Positions 17,122-25,459 of a stretch of DNA of 64,000 nucleotides are shown here, in pieces. The notes under the pieces are model-generated. The model was not told the DNA's origin. It was given only the letters and a program-made list of their open reading frames with translations, and did not search any database. The position numbers and the translations under genes are program-made. This stretch comes from a virus. How positions within the stretch are numbered: position 1 is the first letter of the stretch; each line of letters begins with the position of its first letter. The stretch lies in IMG/VR virus record IMGVR_UViG_3300035703_000010, positions 140,652 to 204,651 of that record. One strand, written 5' to 3'.

Positions 17122-17897
17122 TCACGAATTTATCTTTTCCTGAAAATTTAAAAGATAGAGAGAAATTTATTTTTGATCAAGTTTTGTTAGGAAACTTTGA
17201 TGCTTCATGGGTTCCTTTAACCTATGATATTTCTGGTAAAAAAGTTATTTTGAACGTTATGTCAGACGCGCTAAAAGTTGGAGGAATTAGAGTAAACGTC
17301 TCTGCGTTCCTCCAACAACAGCTAGCAGATGTTTTTGATGCTTCTTTGTTAACTGCGTTAGTTGCAGATTTGATGTACGTTCACGCGTCGAATATCCTAA
17401 ATCCAGTTCCACAACCGATATCATCAACAGTGTCTTCTATGATATCTCATGATGATAAAGTGACTAAACAATTGAAGTCTTATAATGGCGGAATAGTTTC
17501 TACAGTGGGAAAACATTGGATTTTAGATAAAAAAATAGATCAGCAACCTAGTAAAGCTTGCAATTATGGATGGCATTTTACAGGATCTAATTTTCAAGGA
17601 ATTAATGGATTTCCTTCTACAACATTACAAAAAACGTTAGATGGTAAACCAATCAAAGTGATTCAGCCGAATGCTACTGCTCATGATGCAAAGCATTCTG
17701 ATTATTCACAAATTTGTCAATTGGTTTCTCAACAATGTTGGATTAATGGAGTAGAACATAGATTTTCTGATCTATTGCAAGATTCTTCATTGTGTAATTT
17801 GGTCAACCACAATGGTACATTAAAAAATACTAGACAACCTGGAGTTCAAAAGATTTCTGGCCAAGTTGTGTTATTTCCAACAACAATTTCACCTTGA
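17118..17897 (+). CDS. Hypothetical protein with NYGWHF motif
   Basis: Function not recognised. The start overlaps the epimerase stop as ATGA. The C-terminal half is well ordered: GKHWILDKK, ACNYGWHF, QPNATAHDAKHSDYSQICQLV and LKNTRQPGVQ. I recall similar uncharacterised proteins with this NYGWH/DYSQ pattern from bacterial genomes, but no function. There is no signal peptide or membrane segment. Confidence 0.6.
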   Translation: MITNLSFPENLKDREKFIFDQVLLGNFDASWVPLTYDISGKKVILNVMSDALKVGGIRVNVSAFLQQQLADVFDASLLTALVADLMYVHASNILNPVPQPISSTVSSMISHDDKVTKQLKSYNGGIVSTVGKHWILDKKIDQQPSKACNYGWHFTGSNFQGINGFPSTTLQKTLDGKPIKVIQPNATAHDAKHSDYSQICQLVSQQCWINGVEHRFSDLLQDSSLCNLVNHNGTLKNTRQPGVQKISGQVVLFPTTISP

Positions 17898-17904
17898 GGA
17901 TATT

Positions 17905-18102
17905 ATGCCAACTTATGAATATCAATGCGAATCTTGTTCATTTTTTATGGAAAAAGTTCAATCAATAAAGGATGATCCTCTATCTGATTGTCCTCATTGT
18001 AATAAAAACTGCTTAAAACGCTTGATTTCAGTAGGAGGAGGATTTACTTTAAAGGGTGGAGGTTGGTACAAGGATCTTTATTCTTCTACTCCTTCGAAGT
18101 AG
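17905..18102 (+). CDS. FmdB-family zinc-ribbon protein
   Basis: A 65-residue single-domain protein starting MPTYEYQCESC, with C-x2-C and then DCPHCNKN and CLKRLISVGGGFTLKGGGWYKD, which is the full FmdB/CxxC_CXXC_SSSS zinc-ribbon signature. FmdB-type proteins are putative regulators; no direct function is established. GAGGA lies before the start ATG. Its end overlaps the convergent next gene by 17 bases. Confidence 0.85.
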   Translation: MPTYEYQCESCSFFMEKVQSIKDDPLSDCPHCNKNCLKRLISVGGGFTLKGGGWYKDLYSSTPSK

Positions 18103-18805
18103 ATCCCAACTTTTTTACGATGTTTCTGCTTGTTCTAGCAGCAGGATGAGATGGTTTAATTAAATTATGTTCGTCTTCATCAATTTTTGACTCAAATTTA
18201 GGTTTGATTTCTCCTGTCTCACAATTCAATATTATGTTGTATCCACCTTTTCCAAGCTTTAAAGGCTCAGTTAATGTGGATAGATAATCATATCTTCCTG
18301 CATTTATCATTTCTTTGTCAAACCATTGTTCTAGAACGAAATTAGAAACGCTGACATTAGTACCATTGACATTAATTTCATATGAATTGCTTTCAACAGG
18401 ATCACATAATTCAACAGCTACAAATGTTTCGTCTCCTCTATGCGACCATAAATTGATATAAGGATTATAAAAAGTTTCAAGTATTTCATGAGAAAGAACT
18501 ACGGAGACGGATTTTGATCCAGATAATACCGTTCCTCCATTGTCTAAAACAGGATTAACAAAAACTCTACCCCAAACTTTTCCATCTGGGTCTTGTGTGT
18601 GGTATCCTAATGCGCTAGCATGATCTGAATCATCCATTATCACCATTGGAAATCCATCGTTGCCTTCTATTTTTATTTCCCATGGTAGTCTTCCTAAAAT
18701 AGGACATGCATGATCTCTAAGTTGAATTCTGCACGCCTCGACCATAAGTTCGACATCTTGAGGAGATATTCTGTTTGATTTGTTTATGACGTTGAAAGTT
18801 TTCAT
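18086..18805 (-). CDS. Putative metallopeptidase-like protein (HExxE)
   Basis: A 239-residue protein with SVVLSHEILETFYNP (His106-Glu107-x2-Glu110), an HExxE-type zinc-binding helix, followed by VAVELCDPVE and an aromatic motif FVLEQWFD. This set (SHEILE, ELCDPVE, VSNFV) recurs in an uncharacterised group of phage/bacterial proteins I associate with zincin-like metalloproteases; activity is not shown. It has no signal peptide. It is the only minus-strand gene between 8.2 and 30.3 kb. Confidence 0.6.
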   Translation of the reverse strand: MKTFNVINKSNRISPQDVELMVEACRIQLRDHACPILGRLPWEIKIEGNDGFPMVIMDDSDHASALGYHTQDPDGKVWGRVFVNPVLDNGGTVLSGSKSVSVVLSHEILETFYNPYINLWSHRGDETFVAVELCDPVESNSYEINVNGTNVSVSNFVLEQWFDKEMINAGRYDYLSTLTEPLKLGKGGYNIILNCETGEIKPKFESKIDEDEHNLIKPSHPAARTSRNIVKKLGSTSKE

Positions 18806-18863
18806 AGATATTCATAATTAACAATGAACTTTTAAAATAAAAAAGCGTAATATAGGAAATGTT

Positions 18864-19832
18864 ATGAAAACCAAGAAAGCACTATTAACAGGCGCAGCTG
18901 GATTTATTGGAAGCAACTTGGCAAAAGAACTTTTGTCTAAAGGCGTAGACTTAGATGTTGTTGATGATCTTTCAAGCGGTCATGTAGAGTTTTTACCTCA
19001 GCAGCTTCAAGAAACGTTAATAAAAGAGGATTTTTCATCACAAAATGTTTTAGATTTGATTAAAAACAAAAAATATGATGCTGTTTTTCACATTGCAGCA
19101 ATTCCTCGAGTCAGCTATTCTGTAGATTTTCCAGTACAAACAAATGACAATAACGTATCTAAGACCCTGTCATTAATTGATGCTTGTAGAGGTAATGTAG
19201 GAAGATTTGTTTTTGCTTCTTCATCATCAGTGTACGGCGATACGAATATTTTACCAACTCCTGTTACATGTGAAAAAAATCCTAAATCTCCATATGCATT
19301 ACAAAAATCTATCATAGAAGATTATTTGAAAATTTATTACAATTTGTATGGATTGGACTCTGCTTGCTTAAGGTTTTTTAACGTATTCGGTCCTCATCAG
19401 CTTGGAAATTCTCCGTATTCTACTGCTTTAGGGGCTTGGTTGACTGCAATCCATTCTGGAAATCAAATGCGATCTGATGGAGACGGATCACAATCCAGAG
19501 ATTTATGTTATGTTGATAACGTTGTTGACGTTTGTATAAGAGCAGCAGAGTCCCAACAAGAATTAAAAGCCGTTAAATTAAACGTAGCTTGCGGAGTAAG
19601 AACTACGAATAAAGAAATTCTTTCTTACCTTTTATCCAAATATCCAAATGCAAAATATTATGATGCACCATGGAGACCAGGTGACGTAATGCATACATTA
19701 GCTGATATTTCTATGACAAAGGAAGTTTTAGGTTATGAGCCTTTAGTCCTTCCTTGGGAAGGGATTGATAAAACCATTAAATGGTATGATGAAAATTGGG
19801 ATATGATTAAAACTCTAGGTCTTTCAAAATGA
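18864..19832 (+). CDS. NAD-dependent NDP-sugar epimerase/dehydratase
   Basis: Extended SDR enzyme: LLTGAAGFIGSNL (GxxGxxG), VDDLSSGHVEFLP, FASSSSVYG, and YALQKSIIEDYL (Y-x3-K catalytic pair), then LRFFNVFGP and GDGSQSRDLCYVDNVV. This is the UDP-N-acetylglucosamine/glucose 4-epimerase type. It overlaps the start of the ThyA-like gene by four bases, so sugar and pyrimidine steps are co-transcribed. It is only moderately similar to the epimerase at 16126. Confidence 0.87.
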   Translation: MKTKKALLTGAAGFIGSNLAKELLSKGVDLDVVDDLSSGHVEFLPQQLQETLIKEDFSSQNVLDLIKNKKYDAVFHIAAIPRVSYSVDFPVQTNDNNVSKTLSLIDACRGNVGRFVFASSSSVYGDTNILPTPVTCEKNPKSPYALQKSIIEDYLKIYYNLYGLDSACLRFFNVFGPHQLGNSPYSTALGAWLTAIHSGNQMRSDGDGSQSRDLCYVDNVVDVCIRAAESQQELKAVKLNVACGVRTTNKEILSYLLSKYPNAKYYDAPWRPGDVMHTLADISMTKEVLGYEPLVLPWEGIDKTIKWYDENWDMIKTLGLSK

Positions 19833-20830
19833 AAGTTTACGAGAATTTCACTGAAGCTTACGTCGACATTGTCAAAGATGTCTATACAGAGCCTGAATTC
19901 ATTTCGTCTCCTCGCGGAATGAAGATCAAGGAGATCTTGGGATACCAATTCAAGATCCTTAATCCTCGAAACAGAATTCCTTATGTTCCTGGAAGAGAGC
20001 TGTCGATCCACTACATGATCGCAGAGCTTCTTTGGTATTTGAGCGGAAATGATTCAACGGATTGGATCTCGAACTATTCTGCTTTCTGGTCAAAGATCTC
20101 AGATGACGGCAAGACGGCCAACAGCGCTTATGGCGCTCGTATTTTCAAGCCTCATGATAGAATCGCAGCTAAGGTAAAACAGGACTGGACCCAATGGAAT
20201 TATGTCGTAAATGAACTAAAGTCCGACCCTGATTCTCGCCGTGCCGTTGTTCATATCAGGTCTCCGCAGGATTCCATTCTTGCTAGCCTTGATGTGCCGT
20301 GTACTTTATCTCTTCAATTCTTTTTGAGGAATGACAAGGTTCACATGGTAACATCCATGAGATCATCCGATGTTATCCTTGGTTTAGCTTATGATGTTCC
20401 AGCATTTACTATCTTCCAAGAACTTTTGGCTCTTCAACTTACTCTAGAGCTAGGTCGTCCTATTGGTCTTGGGACATACACTCATTTAAGCGCTTCTCTT
20501 CATTTGTACGAGAGGCATTTTAAAATGGCAGAAAAAATACTTGAGGAAGATAAGAAGCAGGATTATAGAAATGTTTTAGAGATGCCTCCTATGCCTTCTA
20601 TGCCTCCGCTTGATGATCTGATGGTAGCGGAACGTGAGATTAAAAAGTGTATGACGGTTCCTGTTCTTTCAAGGGCGATTAATAACATCAACTTGAAAAG
20701 TGATTATTGGAACGATTGGTGTAGAGTTTTAGCATCTCATAAAGCTATTAAACTAAACGATGAACAAGCTTGTAACGAATTACTTTCTAATACAAAATTT
20801 GAAGGATACAGGTATTTCATAAAATCATGA
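19829..20830 (+). CDS. ThyA-family enzyme, predicted dCMP (hydroxy)methylase
   Basis: Thymidylate-synthase-fold enzyme. It has the phosphate-binding SRRAVVHI, catalytic Cys158 in DVPCTLSLQF, MRSSDVILGLAYD and SLHLYERH. The Asp189 in GLAYD falls where dUMP-specific thymidylate synthases have Asn (E. coli Asn177, in GLPFN) and where T4 dCMP hydroxymethylase has Asp; the residue after the catalytic Cys is Thr, not the usual His. The enzyme therefore probably acts on dCMP, making 5-hydroxymethyl- or methyl-dCMP. Annotation as thymidylate synthase would be the default alternative. The gene overlaps epimerase and thymidine kinase genes. Confidence 0.8.
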   Translation: MKVYENFTEAYVDIVKDVYTEPEFISSPRGMKIKEILGYQFKILNPRNRIPYVPGRELSIHYMIAELLWYLSGNDSTDWISNYSAFWSKISDDGKTANSAYGARIFKPHDRIAAKVKQDWTQWNYVVNELKSDPDSRRAVVHIRSPQDSILASLDVPCTLSLQFFLRNDKVHMVTSMRSSDVILGLAYDVPAFTIFQELLALQLTLELGRPIGLGTYTHLSASLHLYERHFKMAEKILEEDKKQDYRNVLEMPPMPSMPPLDDLMVAEREIKKCMTVPVLSRAINNINLKSDYWNDWCRVLASHKAIKLNDEQACNELLSNTKFEGYRYFIKS

Positions 20831-21405
20831 CTACGACATTTACTGTATTTTGTGGACCCATGTTTTCTGCTAAGACCACATCTTTGTTGTCTGTTTTAGA
20901 CAGGTTTAAATATCAAGGTAAGAAGATTGCAGTTTTTAAACCCATGCTAGATGATCGATACAGTGTAGATAACATATCAACTCATGGAGGATGGAAAATT
21001 CCTGCAACTTGCGTAAAATTAGGAACCGATATTCTTGAGCATCTTGCAAATATGGATGAAAATCCTAATGTAATTGCAGTAGATGAAGCTTTTATGATTC
21101 CTGGAGTTGCCGATGTTCTTATTTGGTTGTATCGAAGCGGTTATTCTATCGTTGTTTCCAGTTTAGACTTGTCAGCAACTGGAAAGTCATTTAATGAAAT
21201 CGAAAAAATGCTTCCTTGGGCAACTAAGGTCGAAAAACTAAGCGCAGTTTGTACAGTATGTAATAAAGATGCTTTTTACACATATAAAAAGCAAACAGGC
21301 GGAGATGAGATTGAAGTAGGAGGCGTTGAATTGTATGAGCCTAGATGTTCTAGATGCCATCCTATAATTCTAAATCAAGATAGAAATTATGCCATGAAGG
21401 ATTGA
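20827..21405 (+). CDS. tdk: Thymidine kinase (type II)
   Basis: Type II thymidine kinase: P-loop FCGPMFSAKTTSLL near residue 8, AVDEAFM (Walker B, Asp85-Glu86), and a C-terminal zinc site made by CTVC and the CSRCH pair after VELYEPR. It phosphorylates thymidine to dTMP for salvage. Start overlaps the preceding stop (ATGA). At 192 residues it is complete. Confidence 0.9.
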   Translation: MTTTFTVFCGPMFSAKTTSLLSVLDRFKYQGKKIAVFKPMLDDRYSVDNISTHGGWKIPATCVKLGTDILEHLANMDENPNVIAVDEAFMIPGVADVLIWLYRSGYSIVVSSLDLSATGKSFNEIEKMLPWATKVEKLSAVCTVCNKDAFYTYKKQTGGDEIEVGGVELYEPRCSRCHPIILNQDRNYAMKD

Positions 21406-21408
21406 TTT

Positions 21409-21888
21409 ATGTCAAATTCTTTAGAACGTAGTATTCAAAAATTGAGCGTTTTCATGAAAATGTGCAATGAATTGTCTACGCTGTCATATGATGACAAATA
21501 TAAAGTTGCTTCTATAATAATAACGAAGGATTATAGAGAAGTTTGTGCTATAGGATATAATGGAGGATACAAAGGCGGTCCTAATAAAAGATCATCTTTA
21601 GAACAAGGAAAATCAGGGTTTTTGCATGCTGAAGAGAATGCATTGTTCCATTTATGCAAACCTTATGAACTTAGAGGTGATCTTTTGATGCTATGCACTC
21701 ATAAACCATGTTCAATGTGCGCAAGAAGAATTGTCAATAGTGGGATTAAGAACATTATCTATTATTCTGATTATATTGATGCAGAAGCCGCTTCCGATGA
21801 TATTTTTAAGGTTACTGGAACTTCTTGTGTTAAATTTGATCAACTTTTGCAGAATCCAGCTATTATCCTGAATATTCTAGAGTCCTGA
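21409..21888 (+). CDS. dCMP/cytidine deaminase family protein
   Basis: Zinc-dependent deaminase: His73-Ala-Glu75 (GFLHAEENALF) and Cys101-x2-Cys104 (THKPCSMCARR) are the catalytic zinc ligands. GYNGGYKGGPNK upstream is typical of dCMP deaminase. It converts dCMP to dUMP by homology. It is separated from tdk by three bases. In T4-like systems dCMP deaminase feeds TS, here next to a dCMP-type ThyA enzyme. Confidence 0.87.
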   Translation: MSNSLERSIQKLSVFMKMCNELSTLSYDDKYKVASIIITKDYREVCAIGYNGGYKGGPNKRSSLEQGKSGFLHAEENALFHLCKPYELRGDLLMLCTHKPCSMCARRIVNSGIKNIIYYSDYIDAEAASDDIFKVTGTSCVKFDQLLQNPAIILNILES

Positions 21889-21916
21889 TCGATAATTACT
21901 TAGAAGCGGAGTTGTT

Positions 21917-22282
21917 ATGAAGCATAAGCTTACAGAAAATTACATTATCAATATTATGAGAGAAGAATGGCAAAAAAAAATTAATTCTTTAATCTCAGAA
22001 TCAAAGAAAGAAAAGCCGCGTGGTCTTCGCATGCAGGTTGATGTTGACGGCGACGGAAATAAAGAAAACGTTATAGACGTTGGATTACGAGTTCAAAAAA
22101 AGAAGCCTGACGATAAAAGGATCAATGTAAAAAGTGATCCTTCCATGGGTTTAGTATATACGGTTGTTTCAGTAAATGAACGAGATGGTACAATAACGTT
22201 AGGACGTCCAGGATCAGGAGACGGAGATAAAACAATAGTTATAACTAAACAAGCTTTTGAAAGCGAATACGAAAGAAAGTGA
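21917..22282 (+). CDS. Tagged protein with small beta domain
   Basis: A 121-residue protein of unknown function. It begins MKHKLTENYIINIMREEWQK, a variant of the shared tag, then SLISES (I-S-E). The remainder is mostly short beta strands (RMQVDVDGDGNKENVIDV, LVYTVVSVNERDGTITLGRP). DVDGDGNK is a calcium-loop-like acidic stretch, though too short to call an EF-hand. A TAATTACTTA motif at 21893-21902 lies upstream. Confidence 0.6.
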   Translation: MKHKLTENYIINIMREEWQKKINSLISESKKEKPRGLRMQVDVDGDGNKENVIDVGLRVQKKKPDDKRINVKSDPSMGLVYTVVSVNERDGTITLGRPGSGDGDKTIVITKQAFESEYERK

Positions 22283-22292
22283 TAATAACATC

Positions 22293-23024
22293 ATGAACAT
22301 TAAATCTTTAGGCGTAGATTTAGATAACATCTTAAAAGATGTTGTGAAAAATTCTATTAAAACACAAACAAATCAGTTACCAACTATTGAAAAGTTAGAT
22401 GAAGCTTATGTTGCTGAACCAAAGGTTTTTAAGCAAGTATCAGAATTTTCTACACAAAAAACTAAAGATTCACATGATGCGTTATACAAAGGTTATGTAG
22501 AGTCATTAAACAAAATTTCTGCCGAATTAGATTCAGCCGATCGATCTTCTGCTGATTCAAAGCATTCTCAATATCGTTCTTTAAAGCTTGATGAAGTTTA
22601 TAATTTAAATGCAACATGGCTTCATGAACTATATTTTGCAAATGCATTTGATCCTCATTCTGAAATTACCATGGATTCTTTATCATACATGAGGCTTGAA
22701 CGCGATTTCGGAACTTTTGAAGATTGGCAAAGAGATTTTATGGCATGTGCAATGTCAGCCGGTAGCGGATGGGCAGTTTGCGGATATCACATGTTTCTTC
22801 AACGATACGTTAATACAGTAATAAGCAATCACAGTGATAATGTAATGTTGGGACTTTATCCCATTATCGTTGTAGACATGTGGGAACATGCTTATTATCG
22901 TGATTATCTAAATGACAAAAAGAGTCATTTAGTTGCAAGAATGAGAGAATTTGATTGGGAAGTTATCGAAGAAAGAATTAAAAAAGCAGAACTATTCGCC
23001 CAGACGCTAAAGGTGAACCGATGA
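22293..23024 (+). CDS. Fe/Mn superoxide-dismutase-like protein
   Basis: SOD-fold protein of 243 residues with an extra N-terminal helix. It shows LYKGYVESLNKI, NATWLHELYF (His111), GTFEDWQRDFMACAMSAGSGWAVCGY and DMWEHAYYRDYL (Asp195, His199), the signature of the Fe/Mn SOD C-terminal domain. The first metal His of classical SOD aligns one residue away from His61, so metal binding and catalysis are uncertain. It sits among tagged proteins, and its own N-terminus (LDNILKDVVKN) weakly resembles the tag. It could be an enzyme or a structural SOD-fold protein. Confidence 0.75.
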   Translation: MNIKSLGVDLDNILKDVVKNSIKTQTNQLPTIEKLDEAYVAEPKVFKQVSEFSTQKTKDSHDALYKGYVESLNKISAELDSADRSSADSKHSQYRSLKLDEVYNLNATWLHELYFANAFDPHSEITMDSLSYMRLERDFGTFEDWQRDFMACAMSAGSGWAVCGYHMFLQRYVNTVISNHSDNVMLGLYPIIVVDMWEHAYYRDYLNDKKSHLVARMREFDWEVIEERIKKAELFAQTLKVNR

Positions 23025-23575
23025 CTCGAAAATTAGACGTTTTTAAATTAAAGAAAATAATTCAGGAACAAGTAAAGCTAGTTCTTGAACAAAAAGAAAA
23101 AAAAGAAATTGAAGATTCTTTAGATCAACAAGTTGATGATCTGCTAGCATCCTATGAATCTGAATCAAGATCAAAGAAAAATGAAGGTTTAGATTTTAGA
23201 ATGATGACTCGCAGGTTTTTATCTTCAACAACTCGTACTTTAGTAGAAGCACAAGATGAAGATAAAAAAGAAGAAGAACCTTCAGAAGAAAAGAAAAAAT
23301 TAACAATTGAAGATATTGATGTTGAAGAATTTGCTTCAAACGTGGCAAGAATGATTGAGAATTATGATTCTTTGCTTGAAGTAAGAAATACTCTTGCTAG
23401 AAGAGCTGTCAATTTTTTAATTGAAAACTATGAAGAAGACGTCGTTAATCAATTCAAAGACGTATTAGAAGAAGTACACGATATTGAAATAGGAAAGTCA
23501 AAAGCAGAAATTGAAGATGAGAATTTTCAAGCACCACCAGCTGATCGTGCCGGAGGTGGTGGAGGTGCCGCTTGA
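23021..23575 (+). CDS. Tagged acidic helical protein, scaffold-like
   Basis: Function not recognised. The start overlaps the SOD-like stop (ATGA) and gives MTRKLDVFKLKKIIQEQVKLVLE, the tag then V-L-E. The body is Glu/Lys-rich with a DSLDQQVDDLLASYE segment and ends in a Pro/Gly-rich ADRAGGGGGAA. High charge and helical content suit a prohead core or scaffold protein. Confidence 0.6.
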   Translation: MTRKLDVFKLKKIIQEQVKLVLEQKEKKEIEDSLDQQVDDLLASYESESRSKKNEGLDFRMMTRRFLSSTTRTLVEAQDEDKKEEEPSEEKKKLTIEDIDVEEFASNVARMIENYDSLLEVRNTLARRAVNFLIENYEEDVVNQFKDVLEEVHDIEIGKSKAEIEDENFQAPPADRAGGGGGAA

Positions 23576-23874
23576 TTCGTACTGATATTCTTTACGATAA
23601 AAAGTGCATTCATGTTAAGTTAACGAAAAATACTCATTTAAAATTAAGAGAAAAATTATTTCAGTATCAACTTTCAATGCAATCAGTTTTTGATGAATTT
23701 GCAAGACTGATAATAGAAGATGATAAAGTTGCAATTAAAGTATTAGAAGATCTTTGCTTAAGACGAGCAAAATTAGAACTTGAAAAACCTATAAAAAAGA
23801 CAACTTCATATAATAGAGATCGCATTAATGAACTAGATCATAATACGTTGTATAATATGATCAACGATGACTGA
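23572..23874 (+). CDS. Small basic protein, possible ribbon-helix-helix
   Basis: A 100-residue protein, starting at TTG (23572) inside the previous stop, with GGAGGTGGTGGAGG just upstream as an unusually strong ribosome site within the Gly-rich coding end. VKLTKNTHLKLREKLFQYQLSMQSVFDEFARLII resembles a ribbon-helix-helix DNA-binding fold by pattern, but the match is weak. No other function seen. Confidence 0.55.
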   Translation: MIRTDILYDKKCIHVKLTKNTHLKLREKLFQYQLSMQSVFDEFARLIIEDDKVAIKVLEDLCLRRAKLELEKPIKKTTSYNRDRINELDHNTLYNMINDD

Positions 23875-24166
23875 AGAAAAAAAACAAAAAGAAGATAGAC
23901 CAAAGATAAAATTATTTGATTATATCTTTGAGTCTTCAATCAAGTCTTCAAAAACAATACAAGGTATTGTTGCTGAGTTAGTCTTATTGACTGAAGACAT
24001 ACGTTCATTACGCGATACACTATTGGCACTATCAAAGGTCATACAAGTTCATCAAGGTATCATAGAAGATATTTGCATTGCATTTGAGCATGCTGCGAAG
24101 CAAGCTAAAAAAGATGAAATTTTATTACCTACGATTAAAGACGCAAAAAAGGATAAACTTAACTAA
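23867..24166 (+). CDS. Small coiled-coil protein
   Basis: A 99-residue helical protein (KLFDYIFESSIKSSKTIQG, then IRSLRDTLLALSKVIQ) with no known domain. It overlaps the previous gene by eight bases and abuts the next, so it belongs to one unit with the membrane proteins that follow. Confidence 0.55.
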   Translation: MTEEKKQKEDRPKIKLFDYIFESSIKSSKTIQGIVAELVLLTEDIRSLRDTLLALSKVIQVHQGIIEDICIAFEHAAKQAKKDEILLPTIKDAKKDKLN

Positions 24167-24556
24167 ATGACTTGGAATAAAGTTTTAAAAACTGCAAAAA
24201 AATATTGGCAATATGTTGCTTTATTTTTTGTTGGTATTTTTGGATTTATAATTTTTAGAAAAAAAGAAGTTGCTTCTGATGATCAAAAATCTTCTAGAGA
24301 TTCAAAAAACAATCAATTAGACCAAATTGACGTTATAAGAAAAGATGAACGAGATCAACAAGATGCAGTTGATAAAACTCTTGAAGATGGATTAAAAGTT
24401 GTTGAACAGCAGTATGAGCAACAAAAGAAAGAATTGACGCAAAAGAAAAAAGAAGAAATAAAGAACGTTTTAGAAATGCACAAAAATGATCCAGTCGGAT
24501 TAGCAAAAAAACTGTCAGAGGTGACTGGATTTAAAATTATAATGCCAGAAGAATGA
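24167..24556 (+). CDS. N-terminally anchored coiled-coil membrane protein
   Basis: A 129-residue protein. Residues 13-33 (YWQYVALFFVGIFGFIIF) form one membrane segment, then about 70 residues of charged coiled coil (EQQYEQQKKELTQKKKEEIK). The layout resembles an inner-membrane spanin, but no diagnostic motif exists. It starts directly at the previous stop and overlaps the next gene. Confidence 0.55.
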   Translation: MTWNKVLKTAKKYWQYVALFFVGIFGFIIFRKKEVASDDQKSSRDSKNNQLDQIDVIRKDERDQQDAVDKTLEDGLKVVEQQYEQQKKELTQKKKEEIKNVLEMHKNDPVGLAKKLSEVTGFKIIMPEE

Positions 24557-24561
24557 GATAT

Positions 24562-25128
24562 ATGAAAAATAAATTAATTAATTTAGTTGTAGCTTTGTCT
24601 ATTACGATGTCTTCAGTCTCTAATGCAGATGATTATTCTTTGAGTCCAGACCCTGAAGAAGCAATAGACATTAACGTCGTTCCAAAAACAACGACGTTAA
24701 CATTTCCAGAAATTCCAGAAATTCCAGAATCAGAACCTGATGTTGGTGAAGCAATTTCTCCAATGAAAAGATGGCAAAGGGCTCCTTTTACGGGCTTATT
24801 GCTTTCTCCAAGAGCTATTGCTTCTATCATGTATGATCTTCAAGAAAAACAAGATTTAATTGAAATTGAAGTCAATAAAGTAACAAAGAAGCTTAATTTA
24901 TTGCACAATCACGAAATATCAATTTTAAAGATTAGAAATGAATCAGATTCAAAAATTGATAAACTAAGAATTGAAGAACAGAAGAAAGAAATTGAAAAGC
25001 TTGATCTTCAAATAAAAAAAGAAAGAGAAAGCCGTCCTGATCCACTACTATGGGCATCAATCGGAGCAGGGGCAGGAATTGTATTAACAACACTAACGGC
25101 TGCAGTTATTGTTTCAGTTGGAAAATAA
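24562..25128 (+). CDS. Exported protein with C-terminal membrane segment
   Basis: Signal peptide at residues 1-21 (MKNKLINLVVALSITMSSVSNA), a Pro-rich stretch (FPEIPEIPESEPDVG), then APFTGLLLSPRAIASIMYDLQ, a motif I associate with phage envelope/lysis-linked proteins. A charged coiled coil and a C-terminal membrane segment (GAGAGIVLTTLTAAVIVSV) follow. The ATG at 24562 is preferred over the one at 24553 because it gives a cleaner signal peptide. Possibly lysis- or envelope-associated. Confidence 0.5.
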   Translation: MKNKLINLVVALSITMSSVSNADDYSLSPDPEEAIDINVVPKTTTLTFPEIPEIPESEPDVGEAISPMKRWQRAPFTGLLLSPRAIASIMYDLQEKQDLIEIEVNKVTKKLNLLHNHEISILKIRNESDSKIDKLRIEEQKKEIEKLDLQIKKERESRPDPLLWASIGAGAGIVLTTLTAAVIVSVGK

Positions 25129-25150
25129 ATGAAATAGAATGGTGGAAAAA

Positions 25151-25459
25151 ATGGTAAAAAAATCGCAAGAAGATAAAAAAGTTCAAGACGCTCAGCAAAA
25201 AGAAAATAAAGTTCCTTGGTGGTGGATGAGAAATGATAAGGGACTTCAGTCTGTTTCAGTTACGTTTTCAGCTGTTTCTTTTATTGTTACCACTTTAATT
25301 TACTTAGGATCTGCATTTGAAAAAATAGGTCCAATCACGTTTAGGCCGTTTGACGTATCTGCAGCAATGACATATTTTATTCCTGTATTATCTTTGTATT
25401 TCGGCAGAAGACTTACTGATGCAAAATACAACGTTACGAATAAAAATGACGCAGTCTGA
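25151..25459 (+). CDS. Small two-segment membrane protein, holin-like in shape
   Basis: A 102-residue protein with a charged N-terminus and two hydrophobic segments (VSVTFSAVSFIVTTLIYLG and AAMTYFIPVLSLYFG) separated by a short loop. Holins look like this, but no endolysin was recognised nearby, so the role is open. GGTGG before the ATG at 25151 supports this start; an ATG at 25139 is also in frame. Confidence 0.5.
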   Translation: MVKKSQEDKKVQDAQQKENKVPWWWMRNDKGLQSVSVTFSAVSFIVTTLIYLGSAFEKIGPITFRPFDVSAAMTYFIPVLSLYFGRRLTDAKYNVTNKNDAV

